Shown here: piece after piece, positions 6,928 through 14,055 of the stretch | Position numbering within the stretch: the stretch's first letter is position 1 | Layout: each line of letters starts with the position of its first letter | Source: PNKC01 sp038323265 | GTDB taxonomy: Bacteria; Chloroflexota; Dehalococcoidia; Tepidiformales; Tepidiformaceae | Assembly: GCA_038323265.1 (NCBI GenBank) | Contig: JBBQGT010000050.1 | Location: 1 to 22,045, forward strand | DNA: 22,045 nucleotides | Direction of reading: 5' to 3' | Notes under the pieces: model-generated | What the model saw: the letters and a program-made list of their open reading frames with translations, nothing else | Databases searched by the model: none | What the model was told of the DNA's origin: nothing | Translations under genes and position numbers: made by a program

Positions 6928-7671
6928 ATGCGCAAGCCGTTCGTTGCGGGCAACTGGAAGATGAACACCACCGAGGCGGAGGCGCGGACTCTGGCGGCTG
7001 ACGTGGCGGTTGGAGCGAGCGGATTGACCACGGACGTGGCCCTCTGTGTGCCGTTTCCCTACCTGTCCGCCGTGCGCTCCGCACTATCTGGCTCGAAGCT
7101 GGCGGTGGGCGCACAGGACGTCTTTTGGGAGCCCAAGGGCGCGTTTACGGGCGAGGTGAGCGTTGCGATGTTGGCGGAGTATTGTCGCTACGTGATCATC
7201 GGGCATAGCGAGCGTCGCCAGTTTTTCGGCGAGACCGACGAAACGGTGCAGAAGAAGCTCGCCGCCGTGCTGGCCTCACCGTTGCTGCCGATCGTTTGCG
7301 TTGGCGAGTTGCTGGAAGAGCGTCGAGGCGGTCGCACCGAGCAGGTGTTGGCGCGTCAGGTGGCGGATGGGTTGCGGGGACTGGAACTGTCGGCGGATGT
7401 GACGGTGGCGTATGAGCCAGTCTGGGCGATTGGTACGGGTGAAACTGCCACGCCCGAACAGGCCCAAGAGGCCTGCAGCTTCATTCGTGGCGAGTTGCGC
7501 AAGCTCTGCGGCGGTATGGCGGACGCCATCCGCATTCAATACGGCGGCAGTGTGAATGCGGAGAACGCCGAGACGCTGCTCTCGCAGCCGGATATCGATG
7601 GCGCGTTGGTCGGCGGTGCGTCGCTGAAGGCCGACCAGTTCCTCACGATCTGCCGCGCGGCGCGTGCCTGA
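6928..7671 (+). CDS. tpiA: Triosephosphate isomerase
   Basis: TpiA interconverts dihydroxyacetone phosphate and glyceraldehyde 3-phosphate. The 247-aa protein carries all the catalytic residues: Lys11 in GNWKMN, His93 in IIGHSERR, and Glu163 in AYEPVWAIGTG. The phosphate-binding loops follow as IQYGGSVNAEN and ALVGGASLK. ATG lies 3 bases after apgM and the stop shares one base with the miaA start (TGATG). It completes a cluster of pgk, apgM and tpiA that covers three steps of the triose part of glycolysis. Confidence 0.97.
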   Translation: MRKPFVAGNWKMNTTEAEARTLAADVAVGASGLTTDVALCVPFPYLSAVRSALSGSKLAVGAQDVFWEPKGAFTGEVSVAMLAEYCRYVIIGHSERRQFFGETDETVQKKLAAVLASPLLPIVCVGELLEERRGGRTEQVLARQVADGLRGLELSADVTVAYEPVWAIGTGETATPEQAQEACSFIRGELRKLCGGMADAIRIQYGGSVNAENAETLLSQPDIDGALVGGASLKADQFLTICRAARA

Positions 7672-8609
7672 TGTTGCGCCGGCTCGTCGCTATCGTCGGG
7701 CCAACGGCGTCCGGCAAATCGCGCGTTGCGCTTGAACTCGCTACTCGGCTTGGCGGCGAAATCGTCAACGCCGACAGCCGGCAGGTGTACCGCGGGATGG
7801 ACATTGGCACAGCCAAGCCTGCGCTCGAAGATCGCCAGCGAGTGCGTCACCACCTGTTCGACGTAGCGGATCCTGCTGACGGCTACAGCCTCGCGCTTTA
7901 CCAGCGGCAGGCGCGCGAGGCGCTCGAAACGATCTGGGCGCGGGATTCGTTCGCCTGGCTGGTGGGAGGGAGCGCGCAGTACGTCTGGTCGCTGCTCGAA
8001 GCCTGGCAGGTCCCGAACGTGGCACCCGACCCAGCCTTGCGCGCCGAACTGAGCTCTTTCGCTGCTGGCCATGGGTGGGAGGCGCTTCACGCCCGCCTTG
8101 CAAGCGTTGACCCGCTCGCCGCCGACCGGCTCGACGGCCGAAATGTGCGACGCGTGATCCGTGCGCTTGAAGTGTTCGAAAGGACCGGCGTGCCGATCAG
8201 CACATGGCAAACCAAAGGCGTGCCTGACTTCGAATACCTGCTGTTCGGGGTGAGTGTGCCACGCGACGAGCTCTACGCACGCATCGATCGCCGCGTTGAG
8301 GCGATGTTCGCCGGTGGTTTGCTCGAGGAAGTGCAGGCGCTACTCGATTTGGGCGTGGCGCCCGATGCTCCCGCGATGTCGTCGATCGGCTACGGCGAGA
8401 GCGTGCGCCTTCTTCGTGGCGAGTCAACCCTCGGCGAGGCGGTCGAGCGGACCAAGTTCGGCACGCACCGCCTGGCCCGCAACCAGGACCAGTGGTTCCG
8501 GAGGGACGACCGCCGCATTGTCTGGGTGACGGACGCCAACGACATCGACTTGCAGGCGAACATCTTCACCGGCGCGTGCACAAACACCATTCGCGGCGAG
8601 CGACGCTGA
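7671..8609 (+). CDS. miaA: tRNA dimethylallyltransferase
   Basis: MiaA adds dimethylallyl to A37 of UNN-decoding tRNAs. The 312-aa protein has the P-loop GPTASGKS (10-17), the NADSRQVYRGMDIGTAKP motif with the catalytic Asp35, HHLFDV, and WLVGGSAQYV in place of the usual GGTG.Y motif. It also has RLDGRNVRRVIRALEV and a C-terminal SSIGYGE. The family's closing AKRQ.TWFR appears as LARNQDQWFRR, slightly divergent but in place. It overlaps tpiA by one base and is the last gene of the compact run; the next start is 61 bases on. Together with tsaC it puts both common purine-37 modification pathways in one operon. Confidence 0.94.
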   Translation: MLRRLVAIVGPTASGKSRVALELATRLGGEIVNADSRQVYRGMDIGTAKPALEDRQRVRHHLFDVADPADGYSLALYQRQAREALETIWARDSFAWLVGGSAQYVWSLLEAWQVPNVAPDPALRAELSSFAAGHGWEALHARLASVDPLAADRLDGRNVRRVIRALEVFERTGVPISTWQTKGVPDFEYLLFGVSVPRDELYARIDRRVEAMFAGGLLEEVQALLDLGVAPDAPAMSSIGYGESVRLLRGESTLGEAVERTKFGTHRLARNQDQWFRRDDRRIVWVTDANDIDLQANIFTGACTNTIRGERR

Positions 8610-8629
8610 GGGCCACCCGGCGAAACGGC

Positions 8630-8635
8630 TACAAT
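8630..8635 (+). promoter_or_regulatory. Candidate -10 box ahead of the acyl-CoA dehydrogenase
   Basis: TACAAT (5/6) lies in the 61-base gap after miaA, giving a leader of about 29 bases that contains TAGGAG 9 bases before the ATG. The -35 region (CTGAGG, spacer 18) is poor. It suggests that the acyl-CoA gene is transcribed separately. Confidence 0.4.
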
Positions 8636-8670
8636 CGTCCAGCCGACTCTTTGCTGTAGGAGCATGCCCG

Positions 8671-9819
8671 ATGGACTTTCGCCTCCAACCCGAACAGGCC
8701 GCGTTCCAACAGCAGGTGGTCGCGTTCATTGAGCACGACCTGCCCGCGGGTTGGGACCAGCAGTACGCCTCGACCGCTGAGCAGATGGTGATCGAACGCG
8801 GGGTGATGAAGCGCCTGGCAGAGCGCCATTGGCTTGCCCTTCCGTGGCCGAAGGACGTTGGCGGACTGGGCGCGACGCCGATGGAACAGCTCGTTTTCAA
8901 TGAGCAGATGGCCTACAGCGGCGTGCCGGGCGTGATGAACATGGGCGTCGCATGGGTTGGCCCGGTGGTCATGCTCTACGGCACGGACCAACAGAAGCGC
9001 GATTACCTTTCGAACATCGCCGATGGCACGGACATTTGGTGCACGCTCTATTCCGAGCCTGGCGCGGGCAGCGACCTCGCGAACATGCAGACGCGCGCCG
9101 TGCGCGATGGCGACGACTACGTGATCAACGGCCAGAAGATCTGGACGAGCTTCGGGCACTACGCGGACTGGGGCTGGCTGGCGGCTCGAACGAACCCGGA
9201 TGTCCCCAAGCACAAAGGGCTCTCGACGTTTGCGATCAAGATGGACACGCCGGGCATCACCGTGCGACCGCTGATCAACATGGCCGGCACGCACGAGTTC
9301 AACGAGATCTTCTTCGAGGACGTGCGTATCCCCGCGGCCCAGCTCGTGGGCGAAGAGAATCGCGGCTGGTACCACGTGGCTATCGGACTGGACTTCGAAC
9401 GCAGTTCCATCGGCGCGACGTCAAGCGCCCGGCGGGTTGTGGATGACCTGGTGGCCGAACTGCGCCGCCGCCAAGGTGAGGTACGACCGGAGTTACGCCA
9501 CCGCCTGGCTGAGCACCACATTGCCGTGCAGGTGCTGCGCACGATGGCCTACAACATCGCCTCAATGCAGGGCAGTGGGCTGGTGCCCACTCGAGAGGCG
9601 CAGATGGCCAAGCTGTTCGGCGCGGAGTTGCAACAGAAAATCGGGGTTACCGCGCTGCAAGTGTTCGGCATGGACGGCCAAGCGTCCCTCGCCAGTTCCA
9701 GCGCGTTTCCTTATCAGTACGCGCTTCTGAGGTCGGTCGCCAATACGATCGAAGGCGGGACGAGCGAGATCCAGCGCTCGGTCATCGCCCAGCGCGGCCT
9801 GGGATTGCCCCGGGAGTAG
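8671..9819 (+). CDS. Acyl-CoA dehydrogenase family protein
   Basis: This FAD enzyme oxidises acyl-CoA thioesters to enoyl-CoA and passes electrons on, usually to electron-transfer flavoprotein. The 382-aa protein has the N-terminal helical domain (MDFRLQPEQAAFQQQVVAFI), the middle beta domain with WCTLYSEPGAGSDLA and INGQKIWTSFGHYADWG, and the C-terminal helical domain ending TIEGGTSEIQRSVIAQRGLGLPR. Glu361 in IEGGT aligns with the catalytic base of medium-chain enzymes. TAGGAG precedes the ATG. Chain length or branch specificity cannot be read from the sequence. The CoA-transferases downstream suggest the substrate is an acid activated by CoA transfer. Confidence 0.93.
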   Translation: MDFRLQPEQAAFQQQVVAFIEHDLPAGWDQQYASTAEQMVIERGVMKRLAERHWLALPWPKDVGGLGATPMEQLVFNEQMAYSGVPGVMNMGVAWVGPVVMLYGTDQQKRDYLSNIADGTDIWCTLYSEPGAGSDLANMQTRAVRDGDDYVINGQKIWTSFGHYADWGWLAARTNPDVPKHKGLSTFAIKMDTPGITVRPLINMAGTHEFNEIFFEDVRIPAAQLVGEENRGWYHVAIGLDFERSSIGATSSARRVVDDLVAELRRRQGEVRPELRHRLAEHHIAVQVLRTMAYNIASMQGSGLVPTREAQMAKLFGAELQQKIGVTALQVFGMDGQASLASSSAFPYQYALLRSVANTIEGGTSEIQRSVIAQRGLGLPRE

Positions 9820-9828
9820 CGGTCGTCA

Positions 9829-9844
9829 GCTGATCATAATCAGC
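9829..9844 (+). other. Small perfect hairpin after the acyl-CoA dehydrogenase stop
   Basis: GCTGAT-CATA-ATCAGC forms 6-bp arms with a 4-base loop, 10 bases after the stop codon, in a stretch that is notably AT-rich for this genome. No T-run follows, so it is either a weak terminator or part of the regulatory region of the next gene. Confidence 0.4.
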
Positions 9845-9858
9845 CTAAATGTGTTCGA

Positions 9859-9903
9859 TTGAGGTAAATAAGGGTTTCCACCCCTATAGATTAGGGTGAA
9901 ACC
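9859..9903 (+). promoter_or_regulatory. AT-rich promoter/operator region before the FlgM-like gene
   Basis: A -10-like TATAGA (9885-9890) sits inside an imperfect inverted repeat: GGTTTC at 9873-9878 pairs with GAAACC at 9898-9903, and ACCC with GGGT further in, with two unpaired cytosines. A TTGAGG at 9859 is 20 bases upstream of the -10, which is too far for a good sigma-70 promoter. The placement of a hairpin over the putative -10 suggests an operator or an RNA leader structure. This is inferred from pattern only. Confidence 0.35.
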
Positions 9904-9942
9904 AGCCGTCTACCTATGTGTAACCACATTGGAGGCAAGTCA

Positions 9943-10236
9943 TTGAACAACAACCCAAACAGCCACGCGGCAGATACCAGTCTGCTCGCCTTTGATGCTC
10001 GAACCCAACGAGTGCTGGAACTTCGCCGTCAGATTTCCGAAGGGACGTACGTTGTCGACGACGAGGCCGTTGCGGCGGCAATGCTGCGCGAGCACCTCGC
10101 GATCGAGGGAGCGCTCTCTCCATTGGCTCCAAATTTCACCGTCCTGAATCCGACGCTCCGAGACTTTTCGCGCTTCCTTCTAGCGCCCGCACCGCGAGAA
10201 TCGGAGGAAGCTCACAGCGTAACGGCGATCGCCTAG
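9943..10236 (+). CDS. FlgM-like small protein (possible anti-sigma factor)
   Basis: This 97-residue protein carries at residues 22-52 the helix-turn-helix-like pattern typical of the FlgM C-terminus: RVLELRRQISEGTYVVDDEA followed by VAAAMLREHL. FlgM binds and inhibits the flagellar sigma factor (sigma-28). The N-terminus is polar and probably disordered (NNNPNSHAAD), which is also usual for FlgM. No flagellar gene is present in this window. Start TTG 9943 is preferred because GGAGG lies 7 bases upstream; ATG 9916 is in frame but has no ribosome binding site. The C-terminal 45 residues (SPLAPNFTVLNPTLRDFSRF...) are unlike FlgM. The fold match is moderate, and the target sigma factor, if any, is unknown. 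Confidence 0.6.
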   Translation: MNNNPNSHAADTSLLAFDARTQRVLELRRQISEGTYVVDDEAVAAAMLREHLAIEGALSPLAPNFTVLNPTLRDFSRFLLAPAPRESEEAHSVTAIA

Positions 10237-10252
10237 GTCCGCCGGGCGGACC
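10236..10252 (+). terminator. GC-rich hairpin touching the stop of the FlgM-like gene
   Basis: GGTCCG-CCGGG-CGGACC begins on the last base of the TAG stop. The stem is very stable but no T-tract follows, so termination is uncertain. It could also protect the 3' end of the short message. Confidence 0.45.
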
Positions 10253-10253
10253 C

Positions 10254-10282
10254 AAGACCTCGCTCGCGGCCCCGCGTATACT
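10254..10282 (+). promoter_or_regulatory. Candidate promoter of the nitronate monooxygenase/CoA-transferase operon
   Basis: TATACT (10277-10282) with AAGACC 17 bases upstream (10254-10259) gives a transcript start near 10289 and a 25-base leader. The leader contains GGAGAA shortly before the ATG at 10314. The -10 is good and the -35 is weak. Confidence 0.45.
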
Positions 10283-10313
10283 TCGGTGCACACGAAACAT
10301 CGGAGAAAACGCA

Positions 10314-11483
10314 ATGACACGACCAGTGCTTCGCACTGTCCTCTGCGAGATGCTTGGCATCGAGTACCCGGTCATTCTGGCGGGCATGGGGCCGGTCGCC
10401 GGCGGAGTCACTGGCCCCGTGGCCACGGCGCCGCTGGTTGCCGCTGTCTCGAACGCCGGCGGGCTTGGCGTCATCGGCGGCGCGGGGTTCAGCCCTGAGC
10501 GGTTGCGCGAGGAGATCAACACCGTCCGTTCGATGACGAACAAGCCGTTCGGCGTTGACCTTTTGTTGCCTTCGAACTTTATGGGCGGCGCGGCGAGCGG
10601 CGAAATGCCTCGCGACCCACGGGAGCTCATCCCCGCGGAAACGCGCGCAGGCGTACGGCGGATGGCCGAGAGCCTGGGTGTGGAATGGCACGAAGCGCCG
10701 CAACCCGAGCCTTCCGCCACGCCAGCTCGGCGGACCGGCGGCGGGATGTCCGACGGTCAGATGGAAGTCGTGATCGAGGAGAAGATCGCCGTTTTCGCTT
10801 CGGGCCTTGGCAATCCGGCGCCGTGGATCGAACGGCTCAAGGCGAATGGCACCATCGTGCTGTCGCTCGTTGGCAACGTGAAAAACGCCAAGAGAGTGGC
10901 GGACGCCGGTGCGGACATCGTTGTGGCCCAGGGTACCGAGGCTGGCGGCCACACGGGGCGCATCGCCACCCTGGCGCTGGTCCCGCAGGTAATCGATGCA
11001 ATCTCGCCGAAACCCGTGATCGCGGCAGGCGGAATCGCCGATGGACGAGGAATCGCAGCCGCCCTGGCGATGGGATCGATCGGTGTCTGGTGCGGCACCG
11101 CGTTCCTCGTTTCAGACGAGGCGAACCAGCCGTTGATGCAGAAGGAGCGCGTGCTCGCCGCCGGCGACGAAGACACCAAGATCACCAAGCTGTACAGCGG
11201 CAAGACGATGCGCAACATCAACAACCCGTTGATCGAAGCGTGGGAAGCTTCCGGCCTCCAGCCGATGCCGATGGGCCTCCAGGGAATCCTCACACAGGAC
11301 CTGGTTTATTCGCTGCGCAAAGCGGGCCGCGAAGACTTGCTGATGAACGCCGCAGGCCAGGCCTCGGGACTTTTGCATAAGACCCGCCCGGCCGCCGAAA
11401 TCCTCGCGGACATGGTGGCGGAGGCGGCGGACATCCTGGGCCGCAAGCTAGGCGCGACAGTCACCGCCGTCCCGGGGTCATAG
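10314..11483 (+). CDS. Nitronate monooxygenase / enoyl-reductase-like FMN protein (NMO family)
   Basis: This 389-aa TIM-barrel flavoprotein belongs to the nitronate monooxygenase/FabK-like group. Visible signatures are the N-terminal LGIEYPVILAGMG, AAVSNAGGLGVIGGAGF, a long insert around residues 75-145, then DIVVAQGTEAGGHTG (His213 in the FMN and substrate region), PVIAAGGIADGRGIAAALAMG and GVWCGTAFL. Classical enzymes oxidise alkyl nitronates, but many relatives act in acyl-CoA or polyketide metabolism. Here two CoA-transferase genes follow 3 bases later, favouring a role with CoA thioesters. The exact substrate is unknown. Confidence 0.88.
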   Translation: MTRPVLRTVLCEMLGIEYPVILAGMGPVAGGVTGPVATAPLVAAVSNAGGLGVIGGAGFSPERLREEINTVRSMTNKPFGVDLLLPSNFMGGAASGEMPRDPRELIPAETRAGVRRMAESLGVEWHEAPQPEPSATPARRTGGGMSDGQMEVVIEEKIAVFASGLGNPAPWIERLKANGTIVLSLVGNVKNAKRVADAGADIVVAQGTEAGGHTGRIATLALVPQVIDAISPKPVIAAGGIADGRGIAAALAMGSIGVWCGTAFLVSDEANQPLMQKERVLAAGDEDTKITKLYSGKTMRNINNPLIEAWEASGLQPMPMGLQGILTQDLVYSLRKAGREDLLMNAAGQASGLLHKTRPAAEILADMVAEAADILGRKLGATVTAVPGS

Positions 11484-11486
11484 CTC

Positions 11487-12746
11487 GTGGCGGAGAGAGC
11501 GCTCGAAGGGCTGCGGGTGGTGGAATTCACGGACGAACTGGGCTCCTATTGCGGACGGTTGTTGGCTGACCTCGGCGCTGAGATGATCAAGGTCGAACCA
11601 CCGGGAGGCGGGCGCGAACGGCACACCCCGCCGTTCTACCGCGCCGTAGCGCCAGGGCCGGACACAAGCCTGGCGTTCTGGGTACACAACACGTCGAAAA
11701 AATCCGTCGTCCTTGACCTGGAGACTGCAGAGGGCCGCGCCAGCGCTCGGAGCCTGGCTTTGTCGGCTGACGTCGTCTTGGAGGACAACGCGGTGGGCTT
11801 CATGGCGGCGCACGGCCTGGGTTTCGAAGCTCTGCACGCCGAGAAGCCGGCGCTCGTCTACACCTCGATCACCGGATTCGGACAAACAGGACCGCACGCC
11901 GCCTACGCTTACAGCGACATAATCGGCCAGGCGATGGCCGGGGTAATGACGCTGGCCGGCGACGCGGAAGACCCGCCGAACATGATCTACGGGCAGCAGG
12001 CGAACGTCTCGGCGAGCATCCAGGGGGCCCAAGCGACGCTTCTGGCCGTGCTGCACGCCGAAGCTACGGGCGAGGGCCAGCTCGTGGACGTTTCCGCGCA
12101 GGAAGCACAATCCATGAACCAGGAAACGGCGATGCAGCAGTGGGACCTGCAGAAGCTGAATCGTAAGCGCACCGGGAGCAAGGGCGCACTGCCATTTCCG
12201 CTCCCCGGGTTAGGGGTTTACCCCACCACCGATGGCTACGTAATGTGCTTCGTTATCGCTCCAGCCGGGGCCGGCTTTCCGGTACTGGTGGATTGGATGC
12301 GAGAGAAAGGTATGGCCGCAGACCTGGATGCGGCGCCCTACCGCGAAATATGCGACAACCTGAACCTGGCGTTCCTCAGCCAACTGGCCCGCGAGCCCCA
12401 ACGGATCGTCACGCTTATCCCTGAGCTGATCCACGTGAACGATGTGTTGACGGCGTTCTTCGCCTCGATCACGGCGAGCGAAGCGTACGAAGAAGGCCAG
12501 CGCCGGTTGCTGCTGCACGGAATCGTTTCGACTCCAAAGGATCTTGGCGAGAATACTCAACTGCGAGCACGTCACTGGTTCGCGCAGTTGCATTTCGACT
12601 ACCTCAACGCCGTGATCGAGTTCCCGGGAGCGCCGTACCGCCTGTCCGAAACGCCGGTTCAGATCGGGCGCCCACCGCGTCTCGGCGAGCACACGGTCGA
12701 AGTGTTGGCCTCGCTTGGTGTAGCGGCCGTCGGGAGGGCGAAGTGA
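11487..12746 (+). CDS. Family III CoA-transferase (CaiB/BaiF type), subunit A
   Basis: This 419-aa protein of the class that moves CoA between carboxylic acids through an aspartyl-CoA thioester. Family features: ALEGLRVVEFTDELGSYCGRLLADLGAEMIKVE at the N-terminus, NTSKKSVVLDL, YTSITGFGQTGP, then GEGQLVDVSAQEA with the expected catalytic Asp201. The C-terminal part has GIVSTP...DLGENTQLRARHWF and LGEHTVEVL. It starts with GTG, 3 bases after the flavoprotein gene, and overlaps the next CoA-transferase by 4 bases (GTGA). The two homologues may form one heteromeric enzyme. Substrate unknown. Confidence 0.9.
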   Translation: MAERALEGLRVVEFTDELGSYCGRLLADLGAEMIKVEPPGGGRERHTPPFYRAVAPGPDTSLAFWVHNTSKKSVVLDLETAEGRASARSLALSADVVLEDNAVGFMAAHGLGFEALHAEKPALVYTSITGFGQTGPHAAYAYSDIIGQAMAGVMTLAGDAEDPPNMIYGQQANVSASIQGAQATLLAVLHAEATGEGQLVDVSAQEAQSMNQETAMQQWDLQKLNRKRTGSKGALPFPLPGLGVYPTTDGYVMCFVIAPAGAGFPVLVDWMREKGMAADLDAAPYREICDNLNLAFLSQLAREPQRIVTLIPELIHVNDVLTAFFASITASEAYEEGQRRLLLHGIVSTPKDLGENTQLRARHWFAQLHFDYLNAVIEFPGAPYRLSETPVQIGRPPRLGEHTVEVLASLGVAAVGRAK

Positions 12747-13999
12747 CAAAGAAGCCACTGGACGGCATTCGCGTCGCCGACTTCTCGTGGTTCGGCGCTG
12801 GGCCAATCGCGGGGCAGACACTTGCGACCTTCGGCGCGGAAGTAATCCGCATCGAGTCGGAGACGAAGTTGGATTCGCTCCGCCTGGGCGGACCGTTTGC
12901 CCTGAACCCCGATGGGACACCGAAATCGAGCTACAACGTTTCGGGCTACTTCAACAACTTCAACGCCGGCAAGCTTTCGATGCAGCTCAACCTGAACGTG
13001 AAGAAGGGTCAGGAGATCGCCTACCGGCTGATCGAAAAGTCGGACGTCTTCCTGACGAACTTCACGCCGCGGGTGATCGACAAATGGAACCTGCGTTACG
13101 GGCAGCTGGCGGAGGTTAACCCGCGCATCATCGCCGCTTACGCACCGATGCAGGGGCTTTCAGGGCCGCACCGCGACTTTCTTGGCTTCGGCGCAGTGCT
13201 TACGCCGGTCACGGGCATCAGCCATATGTCGGGCTTTCCGAACCGCCCGCCGTTTGGCGTGGGTACGAACTATCCCGACTACGTGATCAATCCAGGCCAC
13301 ACCAATGTGGCCATCCTCGCCGCATTGCGTTATCGCAATCGCACCGGCAGAGGGCAATGCGTCGAGCTGCCGCAGCTCGAATCCGTGGTTAACGGGCTCG
13401 GCACGGCCGTGGCTGACTATCTGGCGAACGGAACGGTGCAGGTGCGCAGCGGCAACCGCAATCCAATCGCTGCACCTCACGCCGCCTTCCGCTGTCTGGA
13501 TGACGCTGAGTCGATCGGCTCGCTTGACCGCTGGATCGCGATCGCCTGTTTCGACGATGGAGAGTGGCAGGCGCTGTGCGACGTGCTCGGCGCCGGCGGC
13601 CTCGCAAGCGATCCACGCTTTGCGAACCTGGAGGCTCGTAAGGTAAACGAAGACGGGCTCGAATCGGCCACGGCGGCGTTGACCGCCAGCTGGAAGGCGG
13701 AGGACTTGATGGCTGCCCTCCAGGCTCGCGGCATTCCCGCTGGCGTGGTGCAAAACGCCCAGGACATGGTTGATCGCGACCCGCACATGCAGGCGCGCCG
13801 TTATTACCAGTATCTCGACCACGCCGAGACGGGGAGGGCGGCTTACGACGGCGCTTCCGCAACGCTTTCCGCAACGCCTGGGAGCCATCGCGCACCCGCA
13901 CCGCTGCTCGGCGAGCACACCATCGACGTCTGCGAACGGATCATTGGGATGGAGATGGACGAAATCGCCGAACTTATCGGCGACGGGGTGCTTGTCTAG
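12743..13999 (+). CDS. Family III CoA-transferase paralogue with Glu at the catalytic Asp position, subunit B
   Basis: At 418 aa it has the same fold as the preceding protein: LDGIRVADFSWFGAGPIAGQTLATFGAEVIRIE, FNAGKLSMQLNL, SDVFLTNFTPRVIDKW, then GRGQCVELPQLES. Glu208 occupies the place of the usual Asp in the V/I-D-V/L/A motif. C-terminal motifs are present (LQARGIPAGVVQNAQDMVDRDPHMQARRY, LLGEHTIDVC). The start is GTG overlapping the upstream stop. Two adjacent family III genes making one two-subunit transferase is known for benzylsuccinate CoA-transferase (BbsE/BbsF). Whether this copy is a non-catalytic partner, or uses Glu, is open. Confidence 0.88.
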   Translation: MTKKPLDGIRVADFSWFGAGPIAGQTLATFGAEVIRIESETKLDSLRLGGPFALNPDGTPKSSYNVSGYFNNFNAGKLSMQLNLNVKKGQEIAYRLIEKSDVFLTNFTPRVIDKWNLRYGQLAEVNPRIIAAYAPMQGLSGPHRDFLGFGAVLTPVTGISHMSGFPNRPPFGVGTNYPDYVINPGHTNVAILAALRYRNRTGRGQCVELPQLESVVNGLGTAVADYLANGTVQVRSGNRNPIAAPHAAFRCLDDAESIGSLDRWIAIACFDDGEWQALCDVLGAGGLASDPRFANLEARKVNEDGLESATAALTASWKAEDLMAALQARGIPAGVVQNAQDMVDRDPHMQARRYYQYLDHAETGRAAYDGASATLSATPGSHRAPAPLLGEHTIDVCERIIGMEMDEIAELIGDGVLV

Positions 14000-14055
14000 A
14001 CCACCGCCGAACAGCGGCTGTGCTAGCATTCCGGCAGCCTCTTTTGGAGCGTCCC

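Noticed and set aside
9865..9891. Sigma-28-type promoter (TAAA...GCCGATAA) before the FlgM-like gene
   Set aside because: A TAAA is present, but the sequence at the proper spacing does not match the -10 consensus.
13997..14029. Promoter before lemA using TAGACC and TGCTAGCAT
   Set aside because: The TGC-TAGCAT extended -10 is plausible, but the only -35-like box is 21 bases away and overlaps the stop of the previous gene; too weak to list.
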